Below, piece after piece: positions 1 through 9,718 of a DNA stretch of 64,000 nucleotides. The notes under the pieces are model-generated. The model saw only the letters and a list, made by a program, of their open reading frames with translations, did no database searches and had not been told where the DNA came from. The stretch's first letter is position 1. Every line of letters starts with the position of its first letter. The stretch comes from Limosilactobacillus reuteri (GTDB lineage Bacteria > Bacillota > Bacilli > Lactobacillales > Lactobacillaceae), in NCBI RefSeq assembly GCF_034259105.1, contig NZ_CP139478.1, positions 782,001 to 846,000 of the forward strand, written 5' to 3'. The translations under genes and the position numbers were made by a program.

Positions 1-620
1 AAGACACTGTTGCCTATGCTTACACTGGTGAAGGTGGAAGTTCACAAGGTGATACTTATGAAGGAATGAACTTTGCTGGTGCATTCCAAGTACCTGGTGT
101 ATTTATTATTCAAAATAATGGATGGGCTATTTCGTTCCCACGAAAGCTCCAAACTGAAGCACAAACAATTGCCCAAAAGGCTGTTGCTGCTGGAATTCCA
201 GGTGTTCAAGTTGATGGAATGGATGTCCTTGCATGTTATGAAGTTGCAAAAGAAGCTCGTGAATTTGCTGCTGCCGGTAATGGACCAGTGCTAATCGAAA
301 CATTAACATACCGGTTCGGTGCTCACAGTTCAGCAGGTGATGATCCTACTCGTTACCGGACTGAGGATGAAACAAAGCCATGGTTTGATAAAGATCCATT
401 GATTCGTCTTCGCAAGTACCTAACGAAAAAGGGACTTTGGTCTGAAGAAGAAGAACAAAAATATGCTGATGAATGCAAACAAAGCTTTAAAGAAGCGATG
501 AAAGAAGCTGACTCAGTAGAACCTGAAAAAGTTAGCGATATGTTGAAGCGGACGTTTGAAGTACCAACTCCAGACATTAAAGAACAAATTAAGAAGTACG
601 AAGAAAAGGAGTCGAAGTAA
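1..620 (+). CDS. pdhA: Pyruvate dehydrogenase E1 component, alpha subunit (5' truncated by window edge)
   Basis: Thiamine-diphosphate-dependent E1 alpha subunit, which with PdhB decarboxylates pyruvate and acetylates the lipoyl groups of PdhC. The frame is open from base 3. The visible part starts within the TPP/Mg binding motif (GEGGSSQGD, then NNGWAIS about 25 residues on) and includes the phosphorylation-loop-like segment YRFGAHSSAGDDPTRYR. About 205 residues are present; the family is about 360-370 aa, so roughly 160 N-terminal residues lie before the window. It is followed 2 bases later by pdhB, as expected for a translationally coupled E1 pair. The identification is firm; only the start is missing. 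Confidence 0.95.
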   Translation, partial: DTVAYAYTGEGGSSQGDTYEGMNFAGAFQVPGVFIIQNNGWAISFPRKLQTEAQTIAQKAVAAGIPGVQVDGMDVLACYEVAKEAREFAAAGNGPVLIETLTYRFGAHSSAGDDPTRYRTEDETKPWFDKDPLIRLRKYLTKKGLWSEEEEQKYADECKQSFKEAMKEADSVEPEKVSDMLKRTFEVPTPDIKEQIKKYEEKESK

Positions 621-622
621 TC

Positions 623-1600
623 ATGGCTAAAAAGACTTATATCAAAGCTATTACTGAAGGTATTGACATCGCTTTAGCCGAAGATCCTAAGACTTTAGTA
701 TTCGGTGAAGATGTTGGTAAAAACGGTGGTGTTTTCCGTGCTACTAATGGTCTTCAAGAAAAATACGGTGTTGATCGAGTATTTAGTACCCCTCTTGCCG
801 AATCAGGTATTTTAGGAATGTCAATTGGTTTAGCAGTAACTGGCTGGCGTCCAGTACCAGAAATTCAATTCATGGGCTTTACTTTTGAAGCAATGGATTC
901 TATCGCTGCTCAAATGTCACGGATTCGTTTCCAATACAATGGAACTAAGCATGCACCAATTACTATTCGGACTCCTTATGGTGGTGGTACTCATACTGCT
1001 GAATTGCACGGGGATGATCTTGAAAACTTCTTCGTTGGTATTCCAGGATTACGGGTTGTTGCACCAAGTTCTGCCTATGATGCTAAGGGCTTGATTATTT
1101 CTGCAATTGAAAATAACGATCCAGTTCTTTTCCTTGAAAACCTTCGTCTCTATCGTTCAGTCAAAGGTGAAGTTCCTGATGACAAGTATACTGTTCCGTT
1201 GGACAAAGCAAATGTTGTTCAAGAAGGTACTGATATTACAATTATCGCTTATGGCGGTGAAGTATCAGAAGCACAAAAAGCTGCTAAGAAATTAGCTAAG
1301 GACAATATTTCTGCTGAGATTATCGACTTGCGTTCTCTTTACCCACTTGATACTGACACGATCTTTGAATCAATTAAGAAGACGCACCGAGTAGTTATTG
1401 TTCAAGAAGCACAAAAGATGGCTGGTGTTGGTGCCCAAGTTGCATCAGCTATTTCAGAAGGTGCAATTATGTACCTTGATGCTCCTGTTACTCGGGTTGC
1501 TGCTCCTAACTCAGTATATCCATTCCCACAAGCTGAAAATGTTTGGCTTCCAGGTGCGCGTGATATTGAGGATGCCGTACGGGAAGTAATTAATTACTAA
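623..1600 (+). CDS. pdhB: Pyruvate dehydrogenase E1 component, beta subunit
   Basis: Transketolase-like E1 beta chain that completes the active site with PdhA. The protein has 325 aa, the normal family length. It shows the pyrimidine-binding half (VFGEDVGKNGGVFRAT, near residues 26-42) and the C-terminal transketolase domain (IIDLRSLYPLDTDTI, then VVIVQEAQKMAGVGAQVA). The ATG lies 2 bases after the pdhA stop, with GGAG in the end of pdhA as ribosome binding site. It is the second gene of the pdhABCD operon; no internal promoter or terminator was seen. Confidence 0.96.
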   Translation: MAKKTYIKAITEGIDIALAEDPKTLVFGEDVGKNGGVFRATNGLQEKYGVDRVFSTPLAESGILGMSIGLAVTGWRPVPEIQFMGFTFEAMDSIAAQMSRIRFQYNGTKHAPITIRTPYGGGTHTAELHGDDLENFFVGIPGLRVVAPSSAYDAKGLIISAIENNDPVLFLENLRLYRSVKGEVPDDKYTVPLDKANVVQEGTDITIIAYGGEVSEAQKAAKKLAKDNISAEIIDLRSLYPLDTDTIFESIKKTHRVVIVQEAQKMAGVGAQVASAISEGAIMYLDAPVTRVAAPNSVYPFPQAENVWLPGARDIEDAVREVINY

Positions 1601-1631
1601 AAGTACGGAATAGAAAGGGTGTTAATACGAT

Positions 1632-2966
1632 ATGGCATACATTTTTAGACTACCAGAAATGGGAGAAGGATTAACTGAAGGTGATGTTGCTTCTTGGCTC
1701 GTTAAAGAAGGAGAAGCAATTAAAGCTGATGATCCTTTAATTGAAATTCAAACTGATAAATCAACTACTCAATTGGTATCTCCAGTTGATGGAACTGTCA
1801 AAAAATTATTTGTAAAAGAAGACGACCATGTTGAAAAAGGCGACAAGCTCGCTGAAATTGATGATGGTAAGCCTGGTATTAGTACAAACGTCGAAAGTGA
1901 AGACGATGATGATGAAACTGATGCAGGCAGTGAAGAAGCTACCGAAAGTGAAGAATCCACGGCTCCAGCTGCAGATTCCCCTTCAGAAGATAATTCTTCA
2001 AAGGGTGGAGTAGCCTCACTTGCAGAACCAAATAAGCTTGTAATGGCAATGCCTTCTGTTCGTCAATATGCCCGTGATAAGGGTGTTGATATCTCACTTG
2101 TTCAACCAAGTGGTAACCACGGTCAAGTTCTTAAAGAGGATATTGACAACTTTAATGGGGCAGCTGCTCCAGCTAAGGAAGATAAGAGTACGGCTACGTC
2201 AGCTAAGACTGCTCCAGTTGCAGCTAAGACCGCTGGTAATACAATCAAGCCATGGAATGCCGACCTTGAAGAACGTGAACCAATGTCTAATATGCGGAAG
2301 ATTATCGCTAAGACTACTCGTGAATCAAAGGATATCTCACCACATGTTACATCATTTGATGAAGTTGAAGTATCTGCTCTAATGGCTAGTCGCAAGAAGT
2401 ACAAGGCAGTTGCTGCAGAACAAGATATTCACTTGACTTTCTTGCCATATATTGTTAAGGCCTTAGTTGCCACATGCAAGAAGTTCCCAGAACTAAATGC
2501 TTCAATTGATGATTCTACTCAAGAAATTGTTTACAAGCACTACTACAATGTTGGGATCCTCACAAACACTGACCACGGTCTCTATAATCCAAATATTAAG
2601 AATGCAGATTCTAAGAGCATGTTTGAGATTGCAAAAGAAATTACTGAAAATACTCAGGCAGCCTTTGACAACAAGCTAAGTCCAGAATCAATGGCCGGTC
2701 GGACTATCAGTATCAGTAATATTGGTTCAATTGGCGGTGGCTGGTTCACCCCTGTTATCAACCAACCAGATGTTGCTATTCTTGGTGTTGGTCGAATTGA
2801 CAAGGAACCATACGTTAACGAAGATGGTGAAATTGTTGTTGGTCGAATGATGAAGTTATCATTGACTTACGATCACCGTTTAATTGATGGTGGACTTGCA
2901 CAACATGCATTGAACTACATGAACAAGTTATTACATGATCCAGAATTATTGATGATGGAGGGCTAG
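1632..2966 (+). CDS. pdhC: Dihydrolipoamide acetyltransferase, pyruvate dehydrogenase E2
   Basis: Core E2 enzyme that moves the acetyl group from lipoate to CoA. Visible domains in order: one lipoyl domain (residues 1-80, lipoylated Lys in EIQTDKSTT), an acidic Asp/Glu/Ser-rich linker (about 85-125), a peripheral-subunit-binding domain (about 135-175, [14 protein letters not shown]), an Ala/Lys-rich linker, and the catalytic acyltransferase domain ending with the DHRLIDGG motif (His/Asp catalytic pair). The 444 aa length with a single lipoyl domain is typical of lactobacilli. The ATG is preceded by GAAAGGGTG. It is followed 3 bases later by pdhD. Confidence 0.96.
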   Translation: MAYIFRLPEMGEGLTEGDVASWLVKEGEAIKADDPLIEIQTDKSTTQLVSPVDGTVKKLFVKEDDHVEKGDKLAEIDDGKPGISTNVESEDDDDETDAGSEEATESEESTAPAADSPSEDNSSKGGVASLAEPNKLVMAMPSVRQYARDKGVDISLVQPSGNHGQVLKEDIDNFNGAAAPAKEDKSTATSAKTAPVAAKTAGNTIKPWNADLEEREPMSNMRKIIAKTTRESKDISPHVTSFDEVEVSALMASRKKYKAVAAEQDIHLTFLPYIVKALVATCKKFPELNASIDDSTQEIVYKHYYNVGILTNTDHGLYNPNIKNADSKSMFEIAKEITENTQAAFDNKLSPESMAGRTISISNIGSIGGGWFTPVINQPDVAILGVGRIDKEPYVNEDGEIVVGRMMKLSLTYDHRLIDGGLAQHALNYMNKLLHDPELLMMEG

Positions 2967-2969
2967 ATA

Positions 2970-4397
2970 ATGACTGATGTTGAACAAAAGGATACAGTAA
3001 TTGTTGGTGGAGGTCCTGGTGGTTATGTAGCCGCTATTCGAGCTTCAGAATTAGGTCAAAAGGTTACCTTAATTGATAAAGGAGAACCAGGTTTAGGTGG
3101 TGTTTGTTTAAACGTTGGATGTGTACCATCTAAAGCATTAATTGCTGCTGGCCACCGTTACCAAGAAACTTTAGACTCATCTATTTATGGTATTTCTAAG
3201 ACCGATGCAAAGTTAGACTTTACTAAGACTCAAGAATGGAAAGACCATAAAGTTGTCGACCGTATGATTCGTGGAGTTAAGATGCTTTTGAAGAAGCATA
3301 AGGTTGAAATCATTGATGGCGAGGCAATTCTTGATAATGACCACCAACTTCGTGTAATTAAGCCTGGTCCAAAGCAATTCATGGATAATGATAATGGTCG
3401 GACTATCACATGGAAGAATTTGATTCTTGCAACAGGAAGCCGTCCAGTAGAAATTCCTCATTTTAAGTTTGAAGACCGCGTTATTGATTCAACCGGTGGC
3501 TTAAACCTCAAGGAAGTACCAGAAGAATTAGTTGTAATTGGTGGTGGCTACATTGGTACAGAATTAGCTGGTGCCTATGCTGATCTTGGTGCTCATGTAA
3601 CGATTATTGAAGGTACTGATTCAATTCTTGGTGGATTTGACCACGATATGGTTGATATTGTTGTCAAGAATCTTGAAAAGAAGGGCGTAGACATTGTAAC
3701 TAAGGCAATGGCTAAAGATTCTCAGCAAGATGAAAATAGTGTTACTGTCACTTATGAAGTTGATGGTAGTGAAAAGAGCATTAAAGCTGACTACTGCATG
3801 GTATCTGTTGGTCGTAAACCAAATACTGATGATTTTGGGCTTGATATGACAAATGTTAAGTTAAACGACCGCCATCAAGTAATTGTTGATGAACAAGGCC
3901 GGACGAATGTACCTGGTATTTGGGCTATTGGAGATATTGTTCCTGGTCCTGCACTTGCTCACAAGGCGTTCTTTGAAGCTAAGACTGCCGCTGGTGCAAT
4001 TGCTGGCAAGAATACTGCTAACGATTGGGTTGGAGTACCAATGGTTTGTTTTGCTGATCCAGAATTAGCTCAAGTTGGTATGACGGTTGAAGAAGCTAAA
4101 GATAAAGGAATTGATGTATCTACTGCTCAGTTCCCATTTGCCGGTAATGCCCGTGCCGTTTCCCTTGATGCTGCCGAAGGATTTATTCGCTTAATCTATA
4201 CTAAAGATAAGAAGAATGTTATTGGTGCTCAAGGTGTCGGTCCTGGTGTTAGTGACCTTGCTGGTGAACTTTCATTGATTGTCAACTGTGGTATGAATGT
4301 TGAAGATGTTGCTTTAACAATTCACCCACACCCAACATTGAATGAACCTGTTCAAGAAGCTGCAGACATCGCGCTTGGCTTCCCAACACACATCTAA
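2970..4397 (+). CDS. pdhD: Dihydrolipoamide dehydrogenase, E3
   Basis: FAD flavoprotein that reoxidises dihydrolipoamide and reduces NAD. The N-terminal FAD-binding motif is VIVGGGPGGYVAAIRA; the redox disulfide lies in GGVCLNVGCVPSK (near residues 44-56); the second dinucleotide fold is VVIGGGYIGTELAGAYADLG; the C-terminal interface domain holds the catalytic HPHPTLNE. Length is 475 aa. The start lies 3 bases after the pdhC stop with GGAGGG just upstream. It is the last gene of the operon and is followed by a clear intrinsic terminator. Confidence 0.96.
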   Translation: MTDVEQKDTVIVGGGPGGYVAAIRASELGQKVTLIDKGEPGLGGVCLNVGCVPSKALIAAGHRYQETLDSSIYGISKTDAKLDFTKTQEWKDHKVVDRMIRGVKMLLKKHKVEIIDGEAILDNDHQLRVIKPGPKQFMDNDNGRTITWKNLILATGSRPVEIPHFKFEDRVIDSTGGLNLKEVPEELVVIGGGYIGTELAGAYADLGAHVTIIEGTDSILGGFDHDMVDIVVKNLEKKGVDIVTKAMAKDSQQDENSVTVTYEVDGSEKSIKADYCMVSVGRKPNTDDFGLDMTNVKLNDRHQVIVDEQGRTNVPGIWAIGDIVPGPALAHKAFFEAKTAAGAIAGKNTANDWVGVPMVCFADPELAQVGMTVEEAKDKGIDVSTAQFPFAGNARAVSLDAAEGFIRLIYTKDKKNVIGAQGVGPGVSDLAGELSLIVNCGMNVEDVALTIHPHPTLNEPVQEAADIALGFPTHI

Positions 4398-4416
4398 ATT
4401 TTAATAAATTAAATTA

Positions 4417-4468
4417 GAAAAGTTCTTAGGGATGGATGACTCGATTTTGAGATCGCTAAGAACTTTTT
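4417..4468 (+). terminator. Intrinsic terminator of the pdh operon
   Basis: An 11-12 bp stem (AAAGTTCTTAG pairing with CTAAGAACTTT) separated by a 27-base loop and followed by a T run. It lies 20 bases after the pdhD stop. Confidence 0.85.
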
Positions 4469-4553
4469 CTGTTTGGATTCTTTTAGGCCTTTTATTCCTA
4501 AATTTCCGTTTGGATTGTATAATACAAGTAGGAAATGAATGGAGGGACAAAAA

Positions 4554-4847
4554 ATGAATTCACAAAACTATAGTTATCCGCTTGATCCATCATGGACAAC
4601 TAAAGAGATGGAAACGGTAATTGCCATGTTTAGAGCGGTTGAAGATGCTTATGAAGTTGGGATTGACAGAGATAAAATTTTAGATTGTTATCGTGCTTTT
4701 AAGCAAGTCGTTCCCTCAAAGGCTGAAGAGAAACAATTGGGTCGCGAATTTGAAAAGAATTCGGGTTATGTTCTCTACCGTGTTGTCAAAGCAGCACAAG
4801 AGTCAACAGATAAGCGAATTAAGATGGTTGGGCAAAAAAATGATTAG
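4554..4847 (+). CDS. UPF0223 family protein
   Basis: Small cytoplasmic protein of 97 aa resembling the UPF0223 (YktA-like) family of Firmicutes: SYPLDPSWTTKEMETVIAMFRAVEDAYE followed by a short helical C-terminus. No catalytic motif is visible and the function of the family is not established. I start at the ATG at 4554, because GGAGGG at 4541-4546 gives proper spacing to it, whereas the in-frame ATG at 4539 would overlap the ribosome binding site. A TATAAT lies at 4518-4523, without a good -35 box. The gene overlaps the next start by 8 bases, so the two are probably co-translated; the same neighbour pair is common in Bacillales and lactobacilli. Confidence 0.8.
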   Translation: MNSQNYSYPLDPSWTTKEMETVIAMFRAVEDAYEVGIDRDKILDCYRAFKQVVPSKAEEKQLGREFEKNSGYVLYRVVKAAQESTDKRIKMVGQKND

Positions 4848-5613
4848 TATTGAAGAGTTAGATCAAAAAGCACAACAAATAATCCGTCAAGCAGGTCAAA
4901 ATGCATACCAGAAAATGGAAAATGATTACCAGATTGATACGAAGACGAATTATACGGACCTTGTAACGACAATTGACCGAGAAAATGAACAATTAATAAA
5001 TGATCAACTGCGAAAAATTGATCCTGATAGTCAAATTTTAAGTGAAGAAGGATTTGGCGACCAGCAAATAAGCAATATGCAAGGACATGTTTGGATTGTT
5101 GATCCAATTGACGGAACAATGAATTTTGTTAAACAGCATAATAATTTTGCTGTTATGTTGGCATTATATGTTGATGGTCAACCAACGCTTGGCTATATTT
5201 TAGACGTAATTAATAATCGTCTTTACCGTGGTCGCAAGGGTGCTGGTGTTTATGCTAACAACCAAAAAATTAGCCAGCCAGCTGATTTAGGCTTACGTGA
5301 AAGTTTATTAGCGATGAATCGGACATTAACTTTAAGTGGTGATTCAGCATTAAAGAAAATAGCTCAAGACGCAATTGGCTTACGGATGTATGGAAGTGCT
5401 GGCATTGAGATGATTGGTGTGATCACTGGTCAATTAGGTGGATATATCTCGAATTTGAAGCCATGGGACCTTGCTGCCGGGCGAATGTTAGCAGAAGAAT
5501 TAGGCTTAGTTGTGAAATCGATTGACGGTAGTTCTATTAATGTGTTATCATCTAATCTTGTATTAGTAGCAACGAGGCAGGTTAGTCGAGATATTCGACA
5601 GATCATCAATTAG
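4840..5613 (+). CDS. Inositol-monophosphatase family phosphatase
   Basis: Mg-dependent Li-sensitive phosphatase fold. Metal-binding residues are visible: ILSEEGFGD (Glu69), WIVDPIDGTMNFV (Asp88, Asp91) and LKPWDLAAG (Asp210), which are the three IMPase signatures in the right order. Length is 257 aa from the ATG at 4840, which overlaps the stop of the UPF0223 gene; a longer in-frame opening into that gene is not credible as N-terminus because the family starts close to IEELDQKA. The substrate cannot be told from sequence: inositol phosphate, fructose-1,6-bisphosphate and 3'-phosphoadenosine-5'-phosphate are all hydrolysed by family members. A compact terminator follows. Confidence 0.88.
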   Translation: MISIEELDQKAQQIIRQAGQNAYQKMENDYQIDTKTNYTDLVTTIDRENEQLINDQLRKIDPDSQILSEEGFGDQQISNMQGHVWIVDPIDGTMNFVKQHNNFAVMLALYVDGQPTLGYILDVINNRLYRGRKGAGVYANNQKISQPADLGLRESLLAMNRTLTLSGDSALKKIAQDAIGLRMYGSAGIEMIGVITGQLGGYISNLKPWDLAAGRMLAEELGLVVKSIDGSSINVLSSNLVLVATRQVSRDIRQIIN

Positions 5614-5622
5614 TTGTCGAGG

Positions 5623-5649
5623 CTGTGACCGCGATGTCACAGTTTTTTT
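5623..5649 (+). terminator. Intrinsic terminator after the phosphatase gene
   Basis: Perfect 7-bp stem CTGTGAC / GTCACAG with a 6-base loop and seven T residues directly after it. Confidence 0.85.
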
Positions 5650-5719
5650 ATGAAATTGGCGATTGATAGGCCGCTGCTGTTCGACTTAAAAATGATATGA
5701 CGAAAGGGAGAATCAAGTT

Positions 5720-7564
5720 TTGAAAACTCGTGACGACATTCGTAACATTGCGATTATTGCCCACGTTGACCACGGTAAGACTACCTTAGTTAACGAAATG
5801 TTGAAGCAATCAGATACTTTACCAGAACACTTCTCAATTGAAGATCGTGCGATGGATACTAACGCTATTGAGCGTGAACGTGGTATTACTATTCTTTCGA
5901 AAAATACTGCTGTTAAATATGACAATCACCAAATTAACATCTTGGATACACCAGGACATGCGGACTTCGGTGGTGAAGTTGAACGTGTTATGAAGATGGT
6001 TGATGGTGTATTACTTGTTGTGGATGCTTTCGAAGGGACGATGCCTCAGACACGGTTCGTTCTTAAGAAGGCTCTTGAACAACACTTAACACCAATTGTT
6101 GTGATTAACAAGGTTGACCGTAAAGGTGCTCGTCCTGAAGAAGTTGTGGATGAAGTTCTTGACCTCTTTATCGAATTAGGTGCTGATGAAGATCAACTTG
6201 ACTTCCCAGTTGTTTACACTTCAGCAATGAACGGTACTTCAAGTTATGATTCAGATGTTTCTACTCAAGAACACACGATGAAGCCATTGTTTGATACTAT
6301 TATCAAGACAATTCCTGCTCCAGTAGACAATTCTGATGAACCACTTCAATTCCAAGTTGCTATCTTAGATTACAATGACTTCGTTGGTCGAATCGGTATC
6401 GGTCGTGTCTTCCGTGGTAAGATTAAGGTCGGCGATAATGTTACCTTAATGAAGCTTGATGGCTCAAAGAAGAATTTCCGGGTTACTAAGCTCTTTGGTT
6501 TCTTCGGTTTGAAGCGGTTGGAAATTAATGAAGCTGAAGCCGGTGATTTGATTGCGGTTTCAGGGATGGAAGATATCAACGTTGGTGAAACTGTAGCTGA
6601 TGCAGAACACCCTGAAGCAATCACTCCATTACGGATTGATCCACCTACATTACAAATGACTTTCCGGACCAACGATTCTCCATTTGCTGGTCGTGAAGGT
6701 AAATTTGTTACTGCCCGTCAGCTTGAAGATCGTTTGAAGCGTGAAATGCAAACTGATGTGTCATTAAGGGTTGAAGATACTGATGACCCAGGTGCATGGA
6801 CTGTTTCAGGTCGTGGGGAATTACACCTTTCTATCTTGATCGAAACTTTACGTCGTGAAGGATATGAATTATCTGTATCACGTCCACAAGTTATTTACCG
6901 TGAAATTGATGGAGTAATGAGTGAACCATTTGAAGAAGTTCAAATCGATACTCCAGATGAATACACCGGTTCAGTTATTGATAGCCTTTCTAAACGTAAG
7001 GGTGAAATGAAGAATATGGAACCAGGCGAAAATGGTCAAACTCGTCTTATCTTCTTAGCACCATCACGTGGTTTGATTGGATACTCAACTGAATTTATGA
7101 CTATGACCCGTGGTTACGGAATCATGAGCCATACCTTTGAAAAATATGCACCAGTTATCAAGAACTGGAACCCTGGTCGTCAAAAGGGTACTCTTGTGTC
7201 CATGAATGCTGGTAAGGCTACTACTTACGCAATGATGGGTATCGAAAGTCGTGGTCAATTATTAATTGATCCAGGTACGGAAGTTTACGAAGGTATGATC
7301 GTTGGTGAAAACAGTCGTGAAAATGATATTACTGTTAACATCACCAAGGGTAAGAACTTAACGAACGTTCGTGCTGCTGGTTCCGATGAAATGGCTCACA
7401 TTAAGACCCCTACTCACTTCTCCCTTGAAGAATCACTCGAATTCTTAAATGAAGATGAATACTGTGAAGTAACTCCAGAAAATATCCGTTTACGGAAGAA
7501 GACCCTTAACACAAATGCCCGTGAAAAGGAAGCTAAGCGTCGTCGTGCTGCTTCACGGAAGTAA
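5720..7564 (+). CDS. typA: Ribosome-associated GTPase TypA/BipA
   Basis: Translational GTPase of 614 aa related to EF-G and LepA, which binds ribosomes and helps assembly and growth under stress. G1 is AHVDHGKTT (about residues 14-22), switch [10 protein letters not shown]3 [14 protein letters not shown]4 NKVDR. The C-terminal TypA-specific part has [19 protein letters not shown] and ends in a basic tail ([20 protein letters not shown]). The start is TTG at 5720 with GAAAGGGAG nine bases upstream; no closer ATG exists. The gene is monocistronic, bounded by terminators on both sides. Confidence 0.96.
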   Translation: MKTRDDIRNIAIIAHVDHGKTTLVNEMLKQSDTLPEHFSIEDRAMDTNAIERERGITILSKNTAVKYDNHQINILDTPGHADFGGEVERVMKMVDGVLLVVDAFEGTMPQTRFVLKKALEQHLTPIVVINKVDRKGARPEEVVDEVLDLFIELGADEDQLDFPVVYTSAMNGTSSYDSDVSTQEHTMKPLFDTIIKTIPAPVDNSDEPLQFQVAILDYNDFVGRIGIGRVFRGKIKVGDNVTLMKLDGSKKNFRVTKLFGFFGLKRLEINEAEAGDLIAVSGMEDINVGETVADAEHPEAITPLRIDPPTLQMTFRTNDSPFAGREGKFVTARQLEDRLKREMQTDVSLRVEDTDDPGAWTVSGRGELHLSILIETLRREGYELSVSRPQVIYREIDGVMSEPFEEVQIDTPDEYTGSVIDSLSKRKGEMKNMEPGENGQTRLIFLAPSRGLIGYSTEFMTMTRGYGIMSHTFEKYAPVIKNWNPGRQKGTLVSMNAGKATTYAMMGIESRGQLLIDPGTEVYEGMIVGENSRENDITVNITKGKNLTNVRAAGSDEMAHIKTPTHFSLEESLEFLNEDEYCEVTPENIRLRKKTLNTNAREKEAKRRRAASRK

Positions 7565-7570
7565 ATATTT

Positions 7571-7612
7571 AAAAAAGCTTGGGAGGCTAACTAGCTTTCC
7601 GAGCTTTTTTTT
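7571..7612 (+). terminator. Intrinsic terminator of typA
   Basis: AAAAAAGCT..GGGA pairs with TTCC.AGCTTTTTT across a 12-base loop; a run of eight T residues ends the structure. Confidence 0.8.
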
Positions 7613-7657
7613 GTTGTATAATAATGATTGTATTTTGTTTTTAGGTAGGTGCACTTT

Positions 7658-8881
7658 GTGAAGAAAAAGAAATTAAGATTCCGTAAGATTCGTTCTGTAT
7701 GGAATAACGTCCGCTACCTTGATTATTATATTTTAGTTCCTTATCTTGCTTTATGTTTAGTAGGAATTGTAATGGTCTATTCAGCGAGTGCTTCCATTGA
7801 AATGCAAAATGGTGGAACTCCATTAGGATATTTAGTAAAACAAACAATCTATGTTGTAATGGGAGTTGCAGTAATGGCATTTACGGCAAATTATCCTTTG
7901 CGGCATTATCGAACGCCAAGATTTTTACGAGATTCAACATTGGTAGTTGGTGCTTTACTTGTCATTGTTTTGGTTTTTAGCCGGGCTGTTAACGGAGCTA
8001 AAGGTTGGATATCCTTGGGCTTCTTTAATATTCAACCGGTGGAAATCTGTAAGCTATATTTTATCTTATATTTAGCTGATCGAATGGCTAAAATTAGGCA
8101 ACGTGGACAACATTTTACCACTGATGCTAAAGGTCCCTGGCTCATAATTGCAGTTTTTCTCGGGTTAATTATGATTCAACCAGATATTGGAGGAATGGCG
8201 ATTAACGGGGCGATTATTGCAATCATGCTTTTAGCGGCGGATTATAAATGGGGCGTTGGTTTGGGGATAATTCTTGTCTTACCAGCGCTTGGCTACCTTG
8301 GATTGGAACGACTAGTTGAAAGTGGCTTGCTTCAGGGTGGTGGATACCAAGTTGCGCGTTTTGTTGCCTTTCTAAATCCTTTTGGAAATGCTAGTGGTTC
8401 AGGAAGTCAATTAGTTAACTCCTATTACGCAATCAGTAATGGTGGTGTATTTGGGGTAGGACTTGGAAACAGTATCCAGAAAATGGGATATTTGCCAGAG
8501 CCCAATACCGACTTTATTATGTCAATTACTAGTGAAGAATTGGGTCTAGTTGGGGTAACGGCAATTTTAGTTACGTTACTCTTTTTGATCTGTCGTATTA
8601 TTCAAGTTGGGGTGCGGGCAGATAGTTTGTATCAAACGCTCATCTGTTATGGCTCAGCAACATTCTTTACGATTGAAACACTCTTTAATATTGGTGGAGT
8701 TCTAGGACTCTTGCCGATTACAGGGGTTACTTTCCCATTTATTAGTTATGGGGGATCAAGTATGTTGATTCTTTCTGCAACGGTAGGCATTATAATGAAT
8801 ATTAGTATGCAGCAAAATCGGGATCGCTTAGTTATGGGAAAACCATTTATTCCTGAAACAGGAGGCGTAAAGAATGTTTAA
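7658..8881 (+). CDS. ftsW: FtsW/RodA family peptidoglycan glycosyltransferase
   Basis: SEDS-family integral membrane protein that polymerises lipid II. The sequence is almost wholly hydrophobic helices; family signatures are VYSASAS near the first helix, NGAKGWISLGFFNIQPVE (about residue 110), PDIGG, PEPNTDFI and FPFISYGGSS near the C-terminus. I use GTG at 7658 (407 aa), since AGGTAGG at 7643-7649 is spaced for it; the GTG at 7649 overlaps that site. FtsW is preferred over RodA because of the following ylbG-rsmD-coaD genes, the usual division-type context, but a RodA role cannot be excluded by sequence alone. It overlaps ylbG by 8 bases. Confidence 0.85.
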   Translation: MKKKKLRFRKIRSVWNNVRYLDYYILVPYLALCLVGIVMVYSASASIEMQNGGTPLGYLVKQTIYVVMGVAVMAFTANYPLRHYRTPRFLRDSTLVVGALLVIVLVFSRAVNGAKGWISLGFFNIQPVEICKLYFILYLADRMAKIRQRGQHFTTDAKGPWLIIAVFLGLIMIQPDIGGMAINGAIIAIMLLAADYKWGVGLGIILVLPALGYLGLERLVESGLLQGGGYQVARFVAFLNPFGNASGSGSQLVNSYYAISNGGVFGVGLGNSIQKMGYLPEPNTDFIMSITSEELGLVGVTAILVTLLFLICRIIQVGVRADSLYQTLICYGSATFFTIETLFNIGGVLGLLPITGVTFPFISYGGSSMLILSATVGIIMNISMQQNRDRLVMGKPFIPETGGVKNV

Positions 8882-9158
8882 ATTAATTCCACGGCGTTCC
8901 CTAATAATTTACATTAACAATAATCGTGTGATTCGAGCTCTTCGTCATTATGGTCAGATTGATTATATTTCCCGACGAATGCATTATGTGGTAATGTATG
9001 TAGACCAAAATGATGTCGGAAAAATAAAAGAGAAGATAAGTCGATTACGCGCAGTAAAAAAGGTTGAATTATCAGCTCGGCCAGATTTAGACCCGACGTT
9101 AGCTGATCTTGAATTAACGGGGGTCTATCAATTACATGATGAGGATGATAAAAAATGA
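8874..9158 (+). CDS. ylbG: YlbG family protein (DUF2129)
   Basis: Conserved 94-aa cytoplasmic protein of the UPF0298/DUF2129 family. Its recognisable parts are the basic N-terminus LIPRRSLIIYINNNRVIRALRHYG, the segment RRMHYVVMYVD, and SRLRAVKKVELSARPDLDPTL. It overlaps ftsW at its 5' end and rsmD at its 3' end by a few bases, so it sits in a translationally coupled operon. The biochemical role is unknown. The conserved place before rsmD-coaD supports the identification more than any motif does. Confidence 0.85.
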   Translation: MFKLIPRRSLIIYINNNRVIRALRHYGQIDYISRRMHYVVMYVDQNDVGKIKEKISRLRAVKKVELSARPDLDPTLADLELTGVYQLHDEDDKK

Positions 9159-9718
9159 GAATTGTTGCAGGAGACTTTGGGGGACGAAAGCTAAGTGCTG
9201 TTCCGGGAATGGCAACTCGTCCAACAACTGATAAAGTTAAAGAAGCGTTATTTAATATAATCGGTCCTTACTTTAATGGCGGAACCAGTCTGGATTTGTT
9301 TGCCGGAAGCGGTGGATTAAGTATTGAAGCTGTATCACGCGGAATAAGTCAGGCAGTCCTAGTTGATCGTCAATATCAAGCAATCAAAACAATTAAGAAG
9401 AATATTGACGTTACAAAACATGTTGAACAATTTAAAGTTTATAAAATGGACGCTCATAAAGCATTAAATTTGTTTGCAAAAGACAAGATGAAATTTAACT
9501 TGGTCTTTTTAGATCCGCCCTATGCTAAACAGCAAATTGTTAATGATATTGAACAGATGGTTAAAAATAATTTACTAGCTAAAGATGCAATAATTGTGGC
9601 AGAAACAGATCAGAATGCGAAATTGCCAACAGATTTAGCTGATTTTAACTTTATTCGCCGTCAAGAATATGGAATTACGGTTTTAACAATTTATCAATAT
9701 GAAGGAGAATCAAAATAA
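9155..9718 (+). CDS. rsmD: 16S rRNA (guanine(966)-N2)-methyltransferase RsmD
   Basis: SAM-dependent methyltransferase that modifies G966 in the P-site region of 16S rRNA during 30S assembly. The 187 aa protein has the N-terminal RIVAGDFGGRKL, SAM motif I LDLFAGSGGLSIEAVSRG (about 46-63) and the catalytic-type motif IV FLDPPYA (about residue 118). Start ATG overlaps the ylbG stop by 4 bases; the stop overlaps the coaD ATG by one base. The paired order rsmD-coaD is widely conserved. Confidence 0.95.
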   Translation: MRIVAGDFGGRKLSAVPGMATRPTTDKVKEALFNIIGPYFNGGTSLDLFAGSGGLSIEAVSRGISQAVLVDRQYQAIKTIKKNIDVTKHVEQFKVYKMDAHKALNLFAKDKMKFNLVFLDPPYAKQQIVNDIEQMVKNNLLAKDAIIVAETDQNAKLPTDLADFNFIRRQEYGITVLTIYQYEGESK